DNA from: Anisakis pegreffii
Taxonomy: Eukaryota > Nematoda > Chromadorea > Rhabditida > Anisakidae
Direction: 5' to 3'
DNA length: 64,000 nt
Assembly: GCA_035041965.1 (NCBI GenBank)
Contig: JAPYMA010000840.1
Span: 186,001-250,000 of the forward strand
Below are positions 1 to 11,100 of this stretch, piece by piece. The translations under genes and the position numbers were made by a program. A model generated the notes under the pieces. The model was not told the origin of the DNA. It searched no databases and worked only from the letters and a program-made list of their open reading frames with translations. Position 1 is the first letter of the stretch. Every line of letters starts with the position of its first letter.

Positions 1-363
1 GTGTTACTCAGTAGTGGGCACCATACTCCCGAGCTCCCACTGAATCTCAGCTTAGATATTGATTGTGTCCTCTAAAAATACTCCGTAATGGTCGGCATCA
101 AGACCCATTCTTCCATTCGCCCTCTAGAACGAGCTATACGGACTTGTTGTCGATTTGCCAATATGTGCATCACTCAAAACAGTACTGAAATACTAATTTT
201 CTTGTGCCTCTCGGCAAATGATCGTTTCTGAGCGTTTAAATTGAAGCTGATCATTCATTCCGCATTGTGAAACACAAAATTCAATTTATGGAAGAAAGTC
301 GTTAAGAATGATAGACTGAAACCCCGACATAGACGACTCATAGTACAGTTTCCGATAATAGCT

Positions 364-399
364 GAAATTCTCACGTCATACATATCACGTGAGAATTTC
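364..399. repeat. Perfect inverted repeat, 13-bp arms
   Basis: The left arm at 364-376 (GAAATTCTCACGT) is the exact reverse complement of the right arm at 387-399, with a 10-nt spacer. It lies in an intergenic stretch. A chance palindrome or a MITE remnant are both possible. Confidence 0.6.
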
Positions 400-3300
400 T
401 GGGAGTTCGATAGAAGCGTTCGTGTCAGTGTTTCGATGCGGAAACGATAAATTATCCAACAATTCTAAGCTGACTGATATTTTCGCGTTGTAAAATCACT
501 GGGCTCAGCTGATGATACGCCTTCAGCTAAACTAATAATTGGGATTATGAGCGCACACGATGTTATCGGTCAAACCACTTCGTATATCGGTCAAACCATT
601 CACATACGCATATCATCGAGATTTCTCAATAACGAACGATCTAAGAATCGCTGAATTTCTGTGTCGTAAAATTTTCCTCCGCAACAACGCTTGACTGCGA
701 TGTTTCAGCTCTCCAAAAATTGCAACATTTTTATTGCTAAAATACCGCAAATTTTGCTCGATTGACTGCATTGGCTGAAAAACACACGCTTACGGTTGTT
801 TTGCATTCATCAATCTGCTTAGGAGAATCGGGTATGGTATTACTTTGAGTATCAGTCTTTCATAATTTATAACGATCAAGACAGTGAGTGAGTGGGACTG
901 AATTGAATAAGATTTTATTCGCGCAAACAAAATCCGTGTGGCCATATCCGAGCGCATTTGCGTGTCATTTGGAAGTGAATGAGTGTCGTAATGGTTGCTA
1001 ATGGGTGCATGAAATGGATGGATCAGGCTTCGAATTTGTCAAATGCAAATTTTTTTGTTATGTACACTGAAATCTTTCTTCTTAAATATTACGTTGAAAC
1101 ACTGATCTCTTGCTTCTTAATTATCACTGATTATGCAGTCAACGTCTTTCCGTCAGCTCCACTCCATATCAATACAGTTCTTTCTCAAAAATTCTCAAAA
1201 GCATTCCATTAGTTTTTTGTTGATACTCGAATAACAATTTTTAAAAAATTCTGATGAATCTTTTCTCTTCAGTTTATTTACTGATCTTTATCTATAAGAT
1301 AAATGTCGGTCGAAATGAAATTCGAACGAAACATTCAAAAAATAGTCGTACTTTTTGGTTTTGAACAGATACTCGCAAAATGCGTTAATAGTAAACGTAT
1401 TGTGAAGATAAATAGCTCGAACAATCAAATGTGAGTGCTTCTCTGATTTTGTGTGGCGAACAAATATTTCGGATCATTTGAGCTTCGATATTCCAGATGC
1501 GCATTGCTAAAAAGTGTCCGTTTGCTACTTTTATCACCGTCATAAATTACCTACTTGTTGACTATTGACAACTGTTTCCAACTTTCGGCTTGTTAGTTTA
1601 AAGAGGATGCTCAATTAGACGTAGAATGTGAGCTTTTATTTTACATTTATTACCATTCACAAATGAGTCAATTATTTTTATTTCTGTATTTACGACAGTA
1701 TCTTTACGCAATTAAGTTAGTAGTTTCAAAACTTTACTCTATTATAAACAATAATATCCTTACTCAATTGATCCACATTCAGTTGTATTGACTTGTATTC
1801 CACTCAATAAGGAGTATCTTGCTGAAAATGACTGCATGAATATATGATTCTATTCGGAACAGTTGTTTTGTCAACAAAAAATTGTCGCCTTGGAAATAGC
1901 CCAATATTAAGTAATGTTCAGTCGATTGATGGCATCTGAAGGCTATCTTATCGGAGATGCGTCTGAGAAAGGTTTCTGTTGCAATCGCAGTATTTCAATA
2001 GAATGTGAGCTATTCTTTCTTTCTTTCTTCACCGATCAATCTCAGTCACTTTTACTTTGATATTCCAGATACGCATTGTTAGAACACATCAGTTTGTTGC
2101 TCAATTGCAATTTTGCTCATCAAAATTTCCTCCTTTACTTCGGTCATGTTCAAAAACGCCTTAATTCAGTCATGTTCAAAAAAATTTGAAATTATCCGTC
2201 TAATTCGCACGTGAAACATTCTGAAAATGATTGAAACATGGACACATGCAGACTCAGAGTTCTTCTCATCAAGCGATAATATCTTCTTGTCAAAGGAACC
2301 TATCACTTTATACTAGCTAAAATACCACACTAGAGTGTGCTTGATCTAAATTACTACAAATTCTCCAATTCATAATGGTTCCGTTTTTCACAAATTTCCA
2401 AGCGATATCATAATGACTTTGAAAACATTAATTTTCAATTGAGTCATCTCATTAGAATCAGATTGGTGAAGCTCCTGGGTTGACAGCCAGCAGGAAACGG
2501 TGATTGCAAGTGAACAGCAAACGATCCAAAACAACTGCTATCTGTTCGCAGGAAGTAACATCTCCGCACTACCGTTATTTTGCGTTATCACACACTTACG
2601 TTATATCATTCATCAAATGAAGAGTTTCTATTACAGTATTTCACATGAACTATTTGCCATTCAAATAATTTTTCCGTATGTTTTTGTCGAGTTATCGTCG
2701 GCATTATTTGTCTTGTCCGCTCGACAGCGTCATTCTCTTCACTATTCATCAATCATTGCATGGAACCTAATCTCATTCGATTGAAGTGCATCAATATCAC
2801 CGTATGAATCTGCCACACCCATTTCAGCTCCTTAAGCCGATTAGTTCACATCAGGTGTTATTGATGGTAAAGTGACTGACATTTTTATGTCACGTAAGCA
2901 GCTTAACGCTCTCGTGTTTAAATGAATTTTTTACCACTTCAGGTACTTCAGTATGCATGAAAGCACATACAGTTGCTGGCAAGTGAGAAAAAATATTACA
3001 CAAATTTTAGATAAATTTCTATAAATACCTATATAAATTTTGTTTTATATATTTATATAAATTTCGTTGTGGTCGTTGATCTTTGGTGAAATTCGATTGT
3101 TGCTTGTAATATTCTTTATGTTTTAAGTGGAGAGGCATAATTCAACAATAGTGATCAAATAATAGTGATTTCTTGAGGATACATACGAAAACGATGCGAT
3201 AAACACAACTCAATGCCTAACGCTTGGGAATTATTCAAGCAGTTCTTGCACCATATCAGTATCTATGTCCTGCCTATGAAGCGATTCAAAGAATAAAGAG

Positions 3301-3782
3301 ACCGCTGATTAATGTGTTATTTCCGTCGTTTTATTGAATTTTGTGGTAATTTTGTTTGTGGCAGCTATCGTTTCCTTTAAATTTGCATGTTGTTTGTTTG
3401 GTGTGCAGCAGGCTGAAACTGGCTGGCATTTATTGTGCAGATGATATTCGATTTGCTTCAATCCAAAGGATTTGATCGGGCGATTTGATAATATGATCTT
3501 GTTGTGTCATCGTCTCATGATGAAGCAGTAACCAGTAGAAATCTTATTCTTTTGCATGATTGAGTGCTAACATTCACCCTAAATTATAATCTGTCGTCAA
3601 TACGCAGTTATTCATTAGCCGGGTTGTTATTTGCCATACATCACACGATATCTATCTACGAATATATGTCGTCAATACGTTTTTATTCATTTGCATACAT
3701 TAAACATTATCTATCCATATTTACTTCCGAATAACCAACTGCTTTATTATGTTCTACATTTAGAAGAACATTGTGCCGTGTC

Positions 3783-3836
3783 TCGAGTTTTTTCAGCTCG
3801 AATGAGTGGGCACTGAGTTGAGCTGAAAAAACTCGA
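3783..3836. repeat. Perfect inverted repeat, 17-bp arms, 20-nt loop
   Basis: Arm 3783-3799 (TCGAGTTTTTTCAGCTC) is the exact reverse complement of 3820-3836. The spacer is 20 nt. An RNA from either strand would fold into a 17-bp hairpin. No target-site duplication is obvious and no gene is nearby. Confidence 0.65.
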
Positions 3837-5474
3837 TGCATGGCATAACGAGGAACTCTTAGGCTCATTTGCACTCGAATTTTTCATGCTTCATTACGTT
3901 CACTCTAAAGACATAGCGAATGTGCTGATGTGATATTGGTGTTCAAGTAGGAAAAACCAGAAAAGGATGACGCAAACAGATGTCTTAAACGTGGGAAATC
4001 AAGTATTTTCACAGAGTCAGCTTCACTGCCAGACAACGACGTCTGTCAATACCACTCGAACTTTAGTCCACTCTCAACTGAAATTTTAGCGTGAATGCAA
4101 AATTGTCATCGATAGCTGAACCATAATCATTTGTTCATTGCTTGCGCGCAATTGCGACTGCGCGTTCAGCACCACTTATGAGTTTGTTCAAAGTTACTGT
4201 CTCATAACAGAGTTGTGTGCGCTTGGGCTTATATCCATGAGCTTGAGCTTATATCCGTTATCCGGCTTATTTGCGTTCAGCACTCATTACTCATTTTCAC
4301 GTTTTCATCAATCCTCTATCACAGCTGATAAAAATAGAATAAAACTTATCAGACACACAAAAAACTAGAAATGCCAGCACAGCAATATTTTATGTTAGAA
4401 ACTCGCGTATTGAACGAAAAAAGAGAGCAGAAGGTTTCAAGTGAATCCATGAAACACCCAAAAAAAAAGAACGTTACGAAGAGACTTCTTGGATTTTTAG
4501 TATTATAACAGGCTCACAATAACGATCGCATCAAAAAATAATGTCAATGAATATTAGATGGGTTAATCAAGTAAACAAACTGTTCAGTAAACTTATCAAT
4601 ATCTAATTATAATTACTTCTTTTTCCAGGAGGTGAAAAGAGCTCATTGAGTGCTCTATCAGTTATTGTTCTCTCTGCTTTCATGCATTCGTTATGCTCTT
4701 CGCGATAAGCACGGCTTTATTTCTGTAGATTGCTTAAGCTGTGTACATTCGCGATTTGGTAAATAATGCATTCTCCTAAGAAAGCTGCTTGAAATATTCA
4801 CTTAAACCATAATCACGCATCCACTTTTCTCCATTTAATTCATCCTTAATGCCTTTCACATCCTCAACGTTAATGTAGTATAGTTGAGTGAGAAATGTGA
4901 ATAATTGGCACTGAAACGAACGATAATTTAAACGTTTTAAGACTGGTTGTTAGCAATAATTTGAACGTTGTTTTTGAGACTGCTTAATGATGTATTCATT
5001 TGATATTTAAGAATTCCACCAGTACTGAATTATCACCATCAAGAGTAATAATGGATTGGTTTTTCGGTTTTTCATCATGTTGACGAAGTGTGTTTGTCAT
5101 TTTATGGAAGTTCTTATTTCTACTGCTTCATATCTGAGTGTCATTATCGCTACGGTATGATGATGAATCACTGTTGTTTAGTCGATAAAACACCGAATAA
5201 TATGTCTGAAAATGTGATCATAACAGAAGCCATAAACAGCGATGTCTAGCAGACCCTCTAGAAATGAAACTATTGCTTAGAGATTATCGAGAAAAACGCA
5301 TCGATCTTTTTAAATTCATATAGCATTTCTAGTGCCTTATAAATAGAGCTGTCTCGTGATTGTTTCGAGTTTTTTTTTGTTGATCACTCAACGGATACAA
5401 GTGATACGGATGGATTCGTTCTTATCAAAGCACTTCTTGATGAGGCATCAAAAACTTCAACAAATACCAATTAT

Positions 5475-5622
5475 GTGTTGCGAGGAACGGTGAATTTCGA
5501 GGACCACGTCCCATATTCCTTGTCCCAGACTTTTTCGAGGCAATCGCATTCTTTTGGTCGTCGACTGCAAAATTTCGCCTCCGATTTTACCCGTCCCCGA
5601 CTTTTCTCCTTTCCTGCAACAT
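5475..5622. mobile_element. Degenerate GGGGA-type MITE
   Basis: The ends are imperfect inverted repeats: TGTTGCGAGGAACGG near 5476 against the complement of CCTTTCCTGCAACA ending near 5621. The interior contains CCCGTCCCCGACTTTT and GACTGCAAAATTTCG. The complement of the latter is shared with the MITE at 14545-14687 as a 14-mer, GAAATTTTGCAGTC, in a matching context. No clean target duplication remains, so the borders are approximate. It is probably an old member of the family also seen at 14.5, 18.0 and 52.0 kb. Confidence 0.45.
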
Positions 5623-6542
5623 GCCAGATCTAGCGGTAAATGTCTCCGGTTTGATGATCATACCGTCTTGAGAAAATCTCAAGCGGTATTTGTTCGAGAT
5701 TTCTTCCAGATTCTTATATCACTGAGATAAATCCCCGAATTCATTTTGAATCATTCGATCATTGAAAAAATTTCATGATAGAGCAAATAAAGACTGCCGA
5801 ATGAAGTGATGATGAAGCGTTCAGTTTGGTGGTGAAATGCCTATAATTAATTGTTAGTTGAATTTATTCATCTCATAATTACTTAAGCAAATGTGGTTGG
5901 GATAGCCACTGTCTGCTCGAAACACATAATTTGATCGCTTTTTATGCAGTCTTCATTATTTGCTGCTGCTGCATCTATCAGTTTTCACTCATTTTCTCCT
6001 TCTATCGAACTGCAGAACAATTCAGCCTCATCTCGTCATTCTGCGCCCTACGTCTAGTCGTATTAAACGAATTGCACAGCAAATCAAAAACCATAATTGT
6101 TTTTTCTTATTGAAATCTCATCATGGCCATGAAGTATTGGAACTCGTCAAGATTACGAAATTTTGCAAAAACGCACGTAAAAAATTGCGTGCGCCCTAGA
6201 TGACGACATACATCAATCATCACAAATGGTTATTATGTATATTTATCTCTGCTCGCTCCTCAATTTGTTATCGTTCAACGTTCACCATTTATCTGAAGAT
6301 CTTAAGACAGGTGAGCAAAATGCCTAGGCGATAAGGCCATACTGAAGCCACAACGCCATATGACTTGACATCACCGAGCATGCATCGAACAGATGCAAGC
6401 ACAATCTGAATCTAGCAATGACGTGATGGTTTCAATGTTGAGTGAAAATTCACTTGAATACAGTTATACATGATGATATCTTACCCAATAAGACGATGAT
6501 AAGCAAACAGAGAGCATGTGATAAGGCCATATGTCAGTGTTA

Positions 6543-7448
6543 TTAGGTTGTCCGGTTTGTTTCTGCGGTTTTTGCGGCATCCTCTGTTTTCAAATCGATA
6601 CTGCACACGTCACTCATGTTCATACGTATGCATTTTAAAGATCACTTCATGGTGCGTGTTTTAAAAAAAGATCACTGAAAATTTCTGATTTTGGGCTATT
6701 TTACAACTGTTTAAATGAACCATGCAAAAACAGCGTTTTCGCGCAATTTCGCTTTGTGACTACCAAGCAGGGCTGTCTACAGCAGAATCCACGCTTTCGG
6801 ACAGGATATAGAGAAGGAATATTCGGCACGGAATTGGTTTGCAAGGTTTCGTAACGGCGATGAGAGACTCGACGATAACCACGCTGGAGGGCCAGATGCA
6901 ACGTGCAACGACGACCGCCTCAGGGCACTCGTGAAGGCGAGTCCGAATAGAACGACTCGAGAATTAACTACGGAACTCGGTGTTGTCGAAATGATCGTTA
7001 GCAATCACCTCTATTCGATAGAAAAGGTGAAAAAGATGGACAGGTGGATTCCACATGAAGGCTCCATCCCTGCCGCACGACACGCTCGCCCACACGTTTC
7101 CAGAATCACTATCCGTAAACAGCAGGAACTGGTCTGGAAAACTTCCCCTCAGCCTTTATATTCACCCGACTTGTCCTCCATCGATTACCACTTTTTCAAG
7201 CATCTTCATCACTTCCTGGGCAAGAAGCAGTTCGGAAATCAAGATACTGTCGAAACGATGTTCAAGGATTTCCTCGCATCCAGAGATCCGAAATTCTGTT
7301 GTGACGGAATATACGACCTTGTTTCTAGACATCAAAAATGTGCTGATTCTAATGGTGCTTATTTCTAACAAAAATGTTGAGTTTGAAGGAAGTTATAACA
7401 TTTTGAAATTCTTCTACGCAAACCGCAAAAGCAGACTGGACAACCTAA
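6543..7448 (+). mobile_element. Internally deleted mariner transposon with TIRs and TA target site
   Basis: The left terminal inverted repeat at 6543-6568 begins TTAGGTTGTCC. The right one at 7423-7448 ends GGACAACCTAA. They match at 22 of 26 positions, and a TA flanks each end (6541-6542 and 7449-7450), as expected for Tc1/mariner insertion. The element is 906 bp, against roughly 1.3 kb for intact mariners. The shortfall matches the missing middle of the transposase. Both ends survive, so it could in principle be moved by a transposase supplied elsewhere, but the point mismatches and the broken gene suggest an old copy. Confidence 0.9.
6758..7368 (+). pseudogene. Mariner transposase remnant
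   Basis: In frame from about 6758, the translation gives a mariner helix-turn-helix region: NWFARFRNGD, then TTRELTTELGV, then KKMDRWIPHE ending near 7055. It jumps directly to the C-terminal part, HARPHVS, then YSPDLSSIDYHFFKHL, and ends SNGAYF at 7366 with a stop. About 120 residues of the usual protein are missing. They include the first catalytic aspartate, and the second (normally in an HDNARPH motif) is replaced. The third aspartate of the D,D34D triad is still present in SSIDYHFF. Upstream of about 6758 the frame is closed by TGA, so the N-terminus is also broken. It cannot encode an active transposase. The open frame starting at GTG 6931 is part of this remnant, not a gene. Confidence 0.88.
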
Positions 7449-7450
7449 TA

Positions 7451-8150
7451 TTTTCGAATGTTTTCTCAAAATATGAGCCAATTCGTACTTTACTTGCGAT
7501 CAGTACGTGAGAAAATCACTGGATGAAAATATTTTTCACCAGGCAAATAAGGAACTCGACGCATTTCAGCACTACGCACATAGAAACGAGTGCGATTTTA
7601 CGTTGAGGAAAAAACGGAACTTTCAGCAATAAGCGATAGTGTTGCGTTAATGTTGCATTCGAAGTGAGCTGATCATTTCTTAATTGCTGATGTACGCATT
7701 CGAGTGTCCGATCACGAATATGAATAATTCTGTTAACGAAATTCGATTACATTCTTCCTTAACGTAAACACCAAAATAATGCTTATTGTTTATGTGTAGT
7801 GTAAGATGCGACGTGTTTTGAAGAATACGTTTCAACGCTATTCAGGCCTGCACTGAACTCAACTCTTATCGTATGAACGATTCGCATTTTCATATTTGAT
7901 TCTAAAGTTTCGACTCAGTATCAGGTTTACGACAATAGCAATAGGCTCTTCCACTAATTTTTACTGAACATCTTAATAGGCTTAAATTTGCGTTTATTCC
8001 GGTTAGTAGCTGAACTGAACTGTGCAAGCTTGAAACGAGCGATTAAGAGACTGTTGTCGTTGCCGCTGATTCGAACTGTTGAATCGTTTATGCGCTGAAA
8101 GTTGATCTGAGATCAGTAGCATCATCACGTTTGATCGATTCAGAAACGCG
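7451..8150. other. Upstream region of the GPCR gene
   Basis: There is no recognisable coding sequence between the mariner element and the GPCR start. This is the likely site of the GPCR 5' UTR and promoter. AG-ended acceptor-like sites sit just before the ATG (for example GATTCAG ending near 8142), so an upstream untranslated or short coding exon is possible. I see no clear TATA box or other motif to mark. Confidence 0.4.
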
Positions 8151-11100
8151 ATGAAGCGACTCGTCTCGGTGGAGTGGTCGCTCTTCTTCGGCTTTGTTCT
8201 GCTCACACTCACGATCGTTGGCCTTCTGGGCAATATCGTTGTGATTGCTGCGATTGGCGGTGATCGCAAAATGCGACGAACTGCGATGAACATTTTGTTG
8301 TTCAATTTGGTGAGTATTTTTGGTTGTTTACGTACATTACGTTCACGTTACATTTCGCATTGAATTCTGTGCCATTGAACTAGGTAAATATTTGCAATGA
8401 AATTCAGTGATAAGAGAATTAGAGTGAATCAGAGTGTTTTTGTGCGAGATAAGAAAAATAAATGAATCTATCAGAAAACGTTCAAATTACACATTCTCAA
8501 GCCATCAAGCTGATACTTTTTAGTCGTTAAATTAGCGGTCGTTTGAACGTTTCTCTCGAAACCTTTTTTGTGCATTTTCAATCAGTTGTTCCGCATCAAT
8601 GGTATATAATTCCGAATTTCGTTCAATTTTTCTTTTGGTTTTGCGGCAACACATCAGAGGCGCATGCTCAGAATAGCGCTGGCTTGAGACATTCTCATCG
8701 CTTAACAACAAAAGTTCAGTTTCATGAAGTTGTTATAGCCATACTTTATTTCATTAGATTCGAATTGAGTATGACTCATTTAGGCAATTGCCGATGCGTT
8801 GAATCTGATAACAACCACAGTCGAGTGGTCAAGCACCGTTTTGTTGGGGAGTCCCGAATGGGTTTTACCACCACTGCTGTGCCCAGTTGCAAGATATCTG
8901 GAGATAACATTCCTGTTCGCTTCGATTATGACGCAAATCATCGTATGTATTGAGAGGTGCCGATTGAAAATATATCTCGACTGAATACTTCAATATTTCC
9001 TACAATCAGTTGAATTCTGGCGTCGACTATGGTGACAGTCATAGCGCTGAAGCCCGAAGTCTTACTGGTGTGAGACTCAAAATTGAAGGATCCTTGAAAT
9101 TAACCCCTTCAATAAATTGCCTAGATAACAAACTAATTATCATCATGCTCAGATAAACAATAACCATTTCGTTACCTAATTTCCGGTATTATGTTTACTT
9201 CACGTGCATTCATCCCAATCTAATTATTCAGTTTTCCTTCTCAACTCCCAGTCAACTATCCCTCTCACTCTCATCCTACTGATAAGTAGTTCGGCCGATT
9301 AGCTAGCTATCCGTCCACCGAAGGGAATTTGTGATGATCCATTCAAATTATCATTCAAATTCAGTTTGAACGAAGTTATTTTTGGAATGAGATGAAGCAA
9401 ACGTGCATGCACGATAAATGAAGCATCGTTAGATGCTCGATAAATTTTACAAATACAAGAACGAAAAAGTAGAATAATCGTGCACTGACTACTAAACTGC
9501 AAATCCAAAACGAACTCAACTTATCATGTCGTCGGTTCGAGTGGCGCTGACAGAGGAAATTTTGCTTCCAGTTCATTCTAAGAATTCACAGTTTTATCGA
9601 GGAACGAGAAGATTTTCAGATACATCGTTATCGTGTATCCAATTCATGCTCGTCGACTTTGTTCAAGACGCAATATCGTTCTGATGATTTGCATTATGTG
9701 GATATCTGTTGCTGTATTCGCACTTCCCTATGCATTGCTACATCAAAAGAAACCTACAGGTCAGTTCTGACCTAGACGCTGACAGATGAATTCGGATGTT
9801 GCAGAAGTTAACATTAGATTTAGTTAGGCAGAGTAGATTAGGTGCTGCTCGGGATGTAACCATGGAAAGTTAGTTTGGTCTGCTGCTGCTTCGTTTTATT
9901 CTAAGAATCGTCTGCGCTACATACCGTCTTTTGTTGGATGTGCACGGTCGCGTTGCAATATGCCAGGGAAATTTTTCGAGTAGATTAGAAGTTGTTTCTT
10001 TTGAAATTGGACGTGGTTACTTTTAAAGGACGATTTTTCGGAAAATTTCCGTAAAATTAGTGATGTCAAGCATCAGCTCTTAATGGCTGAGCTGTCAAAA
10101 GAACTCCAGTAATCGAGAGAGTTAAAACAAGAGCGCTACTAAGAACTTATCATGTCGTCGGTTCGAGTGGCGCTGACAGAGGAAATTTTGCTCGAAACCG
10201 AATGACGTATCAGTATCATTGAAATTGGCATCTGTGTTTAGGGTTGTATTCTCGAGGAAGGCATGATTCGGCCTATATTGCTGAAAATCTATCAGCTGAA
10301 TACGCTGCAATGTAGAATACCAATTAGTTTCTCAGAAATGTCGGTAGAAAAACCGGCATGTTCAAGCAATTGGGGAAGGAGCGATTCCGCAGAAGGTTCG
10401 AGCTATCACGTAATCTTAAGGTGCTTTCACACTCGCGAAGCACTGATGCCAACTGTATAGATTTGCTTGTGCACTCGGGATTCCTTTTGAGAAGGACTTT
10501 AGAGGATGCATATATGGTATCCACAGGGCAATGCTGCAAACGGACTGTGAAGTGAGTGCGCATGTAGGCGACAACCCTAAAGGCTTGATCGCATAAGGTG
10601 AATGAAAAGTGAGGAAATAAAAAAAATGCAAAATCATTGAGCATGTCAATTTTCTTCTCATTCTTCTCACTACAAGCGATTCGGTTGGTTGACGGCTATG
10701 TTTTGGGTGAATGAACACATTCTTTGAGAAAAGCAAAAACAGTAAAAAATGAACAAAAGTAGCTTGTTTCATATCTTATGTGTCATGAAACGAAAATTTA
10801 TTTCCATGACGTTTGTTTGCGTGACATTTCCACTGTGAACACAAAACGTCACAAAATTCAATTTGCACTTGACGAAAAACGCGATTGACACTAACTAATA
10901 GCAGATAAGTGACAGCGCAAAAAATTTCGAAAAAATAAGAAATGAAATATTATATTAGCGCATACAGATGCAAAGTTCGGTTTTTTTTCTAGTTAAATAG
11001 CAAATAAATTACAATGTTGACCAGTAAAGATGTGTTGAAAAGAGACCAATAGAATACGATATTCGATAAGCGTAAGCAAGGGATGTTATCTGATTGTGGT

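Larger units (their letters stand above)
1..6540. other. Intergenic region without a recognised gene
   Basis: AT-rich DNA. The longest open frames (for example 979-1212 +, 2500-2784 + and 5960-6199 +) are short, have no recognisable motif and no convincing splice partners. The region holds a 13-bp-arm inverted repeat at 364-399, a 17-bp-arm inverted repeat at 3783-3836 and a degenerate MITE near 5475-5622, each listed separately. Upstream regulatory DNA or a 5' exon of the GPCR gene may lie toward the right end, but I could not identify any. Confidence 0.6.

Noticed and set aside
6701..7004. Minus-strand ORFs across the mariner element
   Set aside because: Antisense shadows of the transposase remnant.
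8543..8953. Plus-strand ORF of 136 codons overlapping GPCR exon 2
   Set aside because: Wrong frame relative to the TM2-TM3 exon 8784-8956, which has clear GPCR motifs; it is a shadow.
9518..9566. B-box-like GGTTCGAGT considered as part of a tRNA gene
   Set aside because: No A box, anticodon arm or acceptor stem can be folded around it in either copy.
10324..10772. Overlapping minus-strand ORFs (106 and 118 codons) and a plus-strand ORF in GPCR intron 3
   Set aside because: Open in several frames at once and without motifs; it reflects lower AT content in this stretch rather than a gene.
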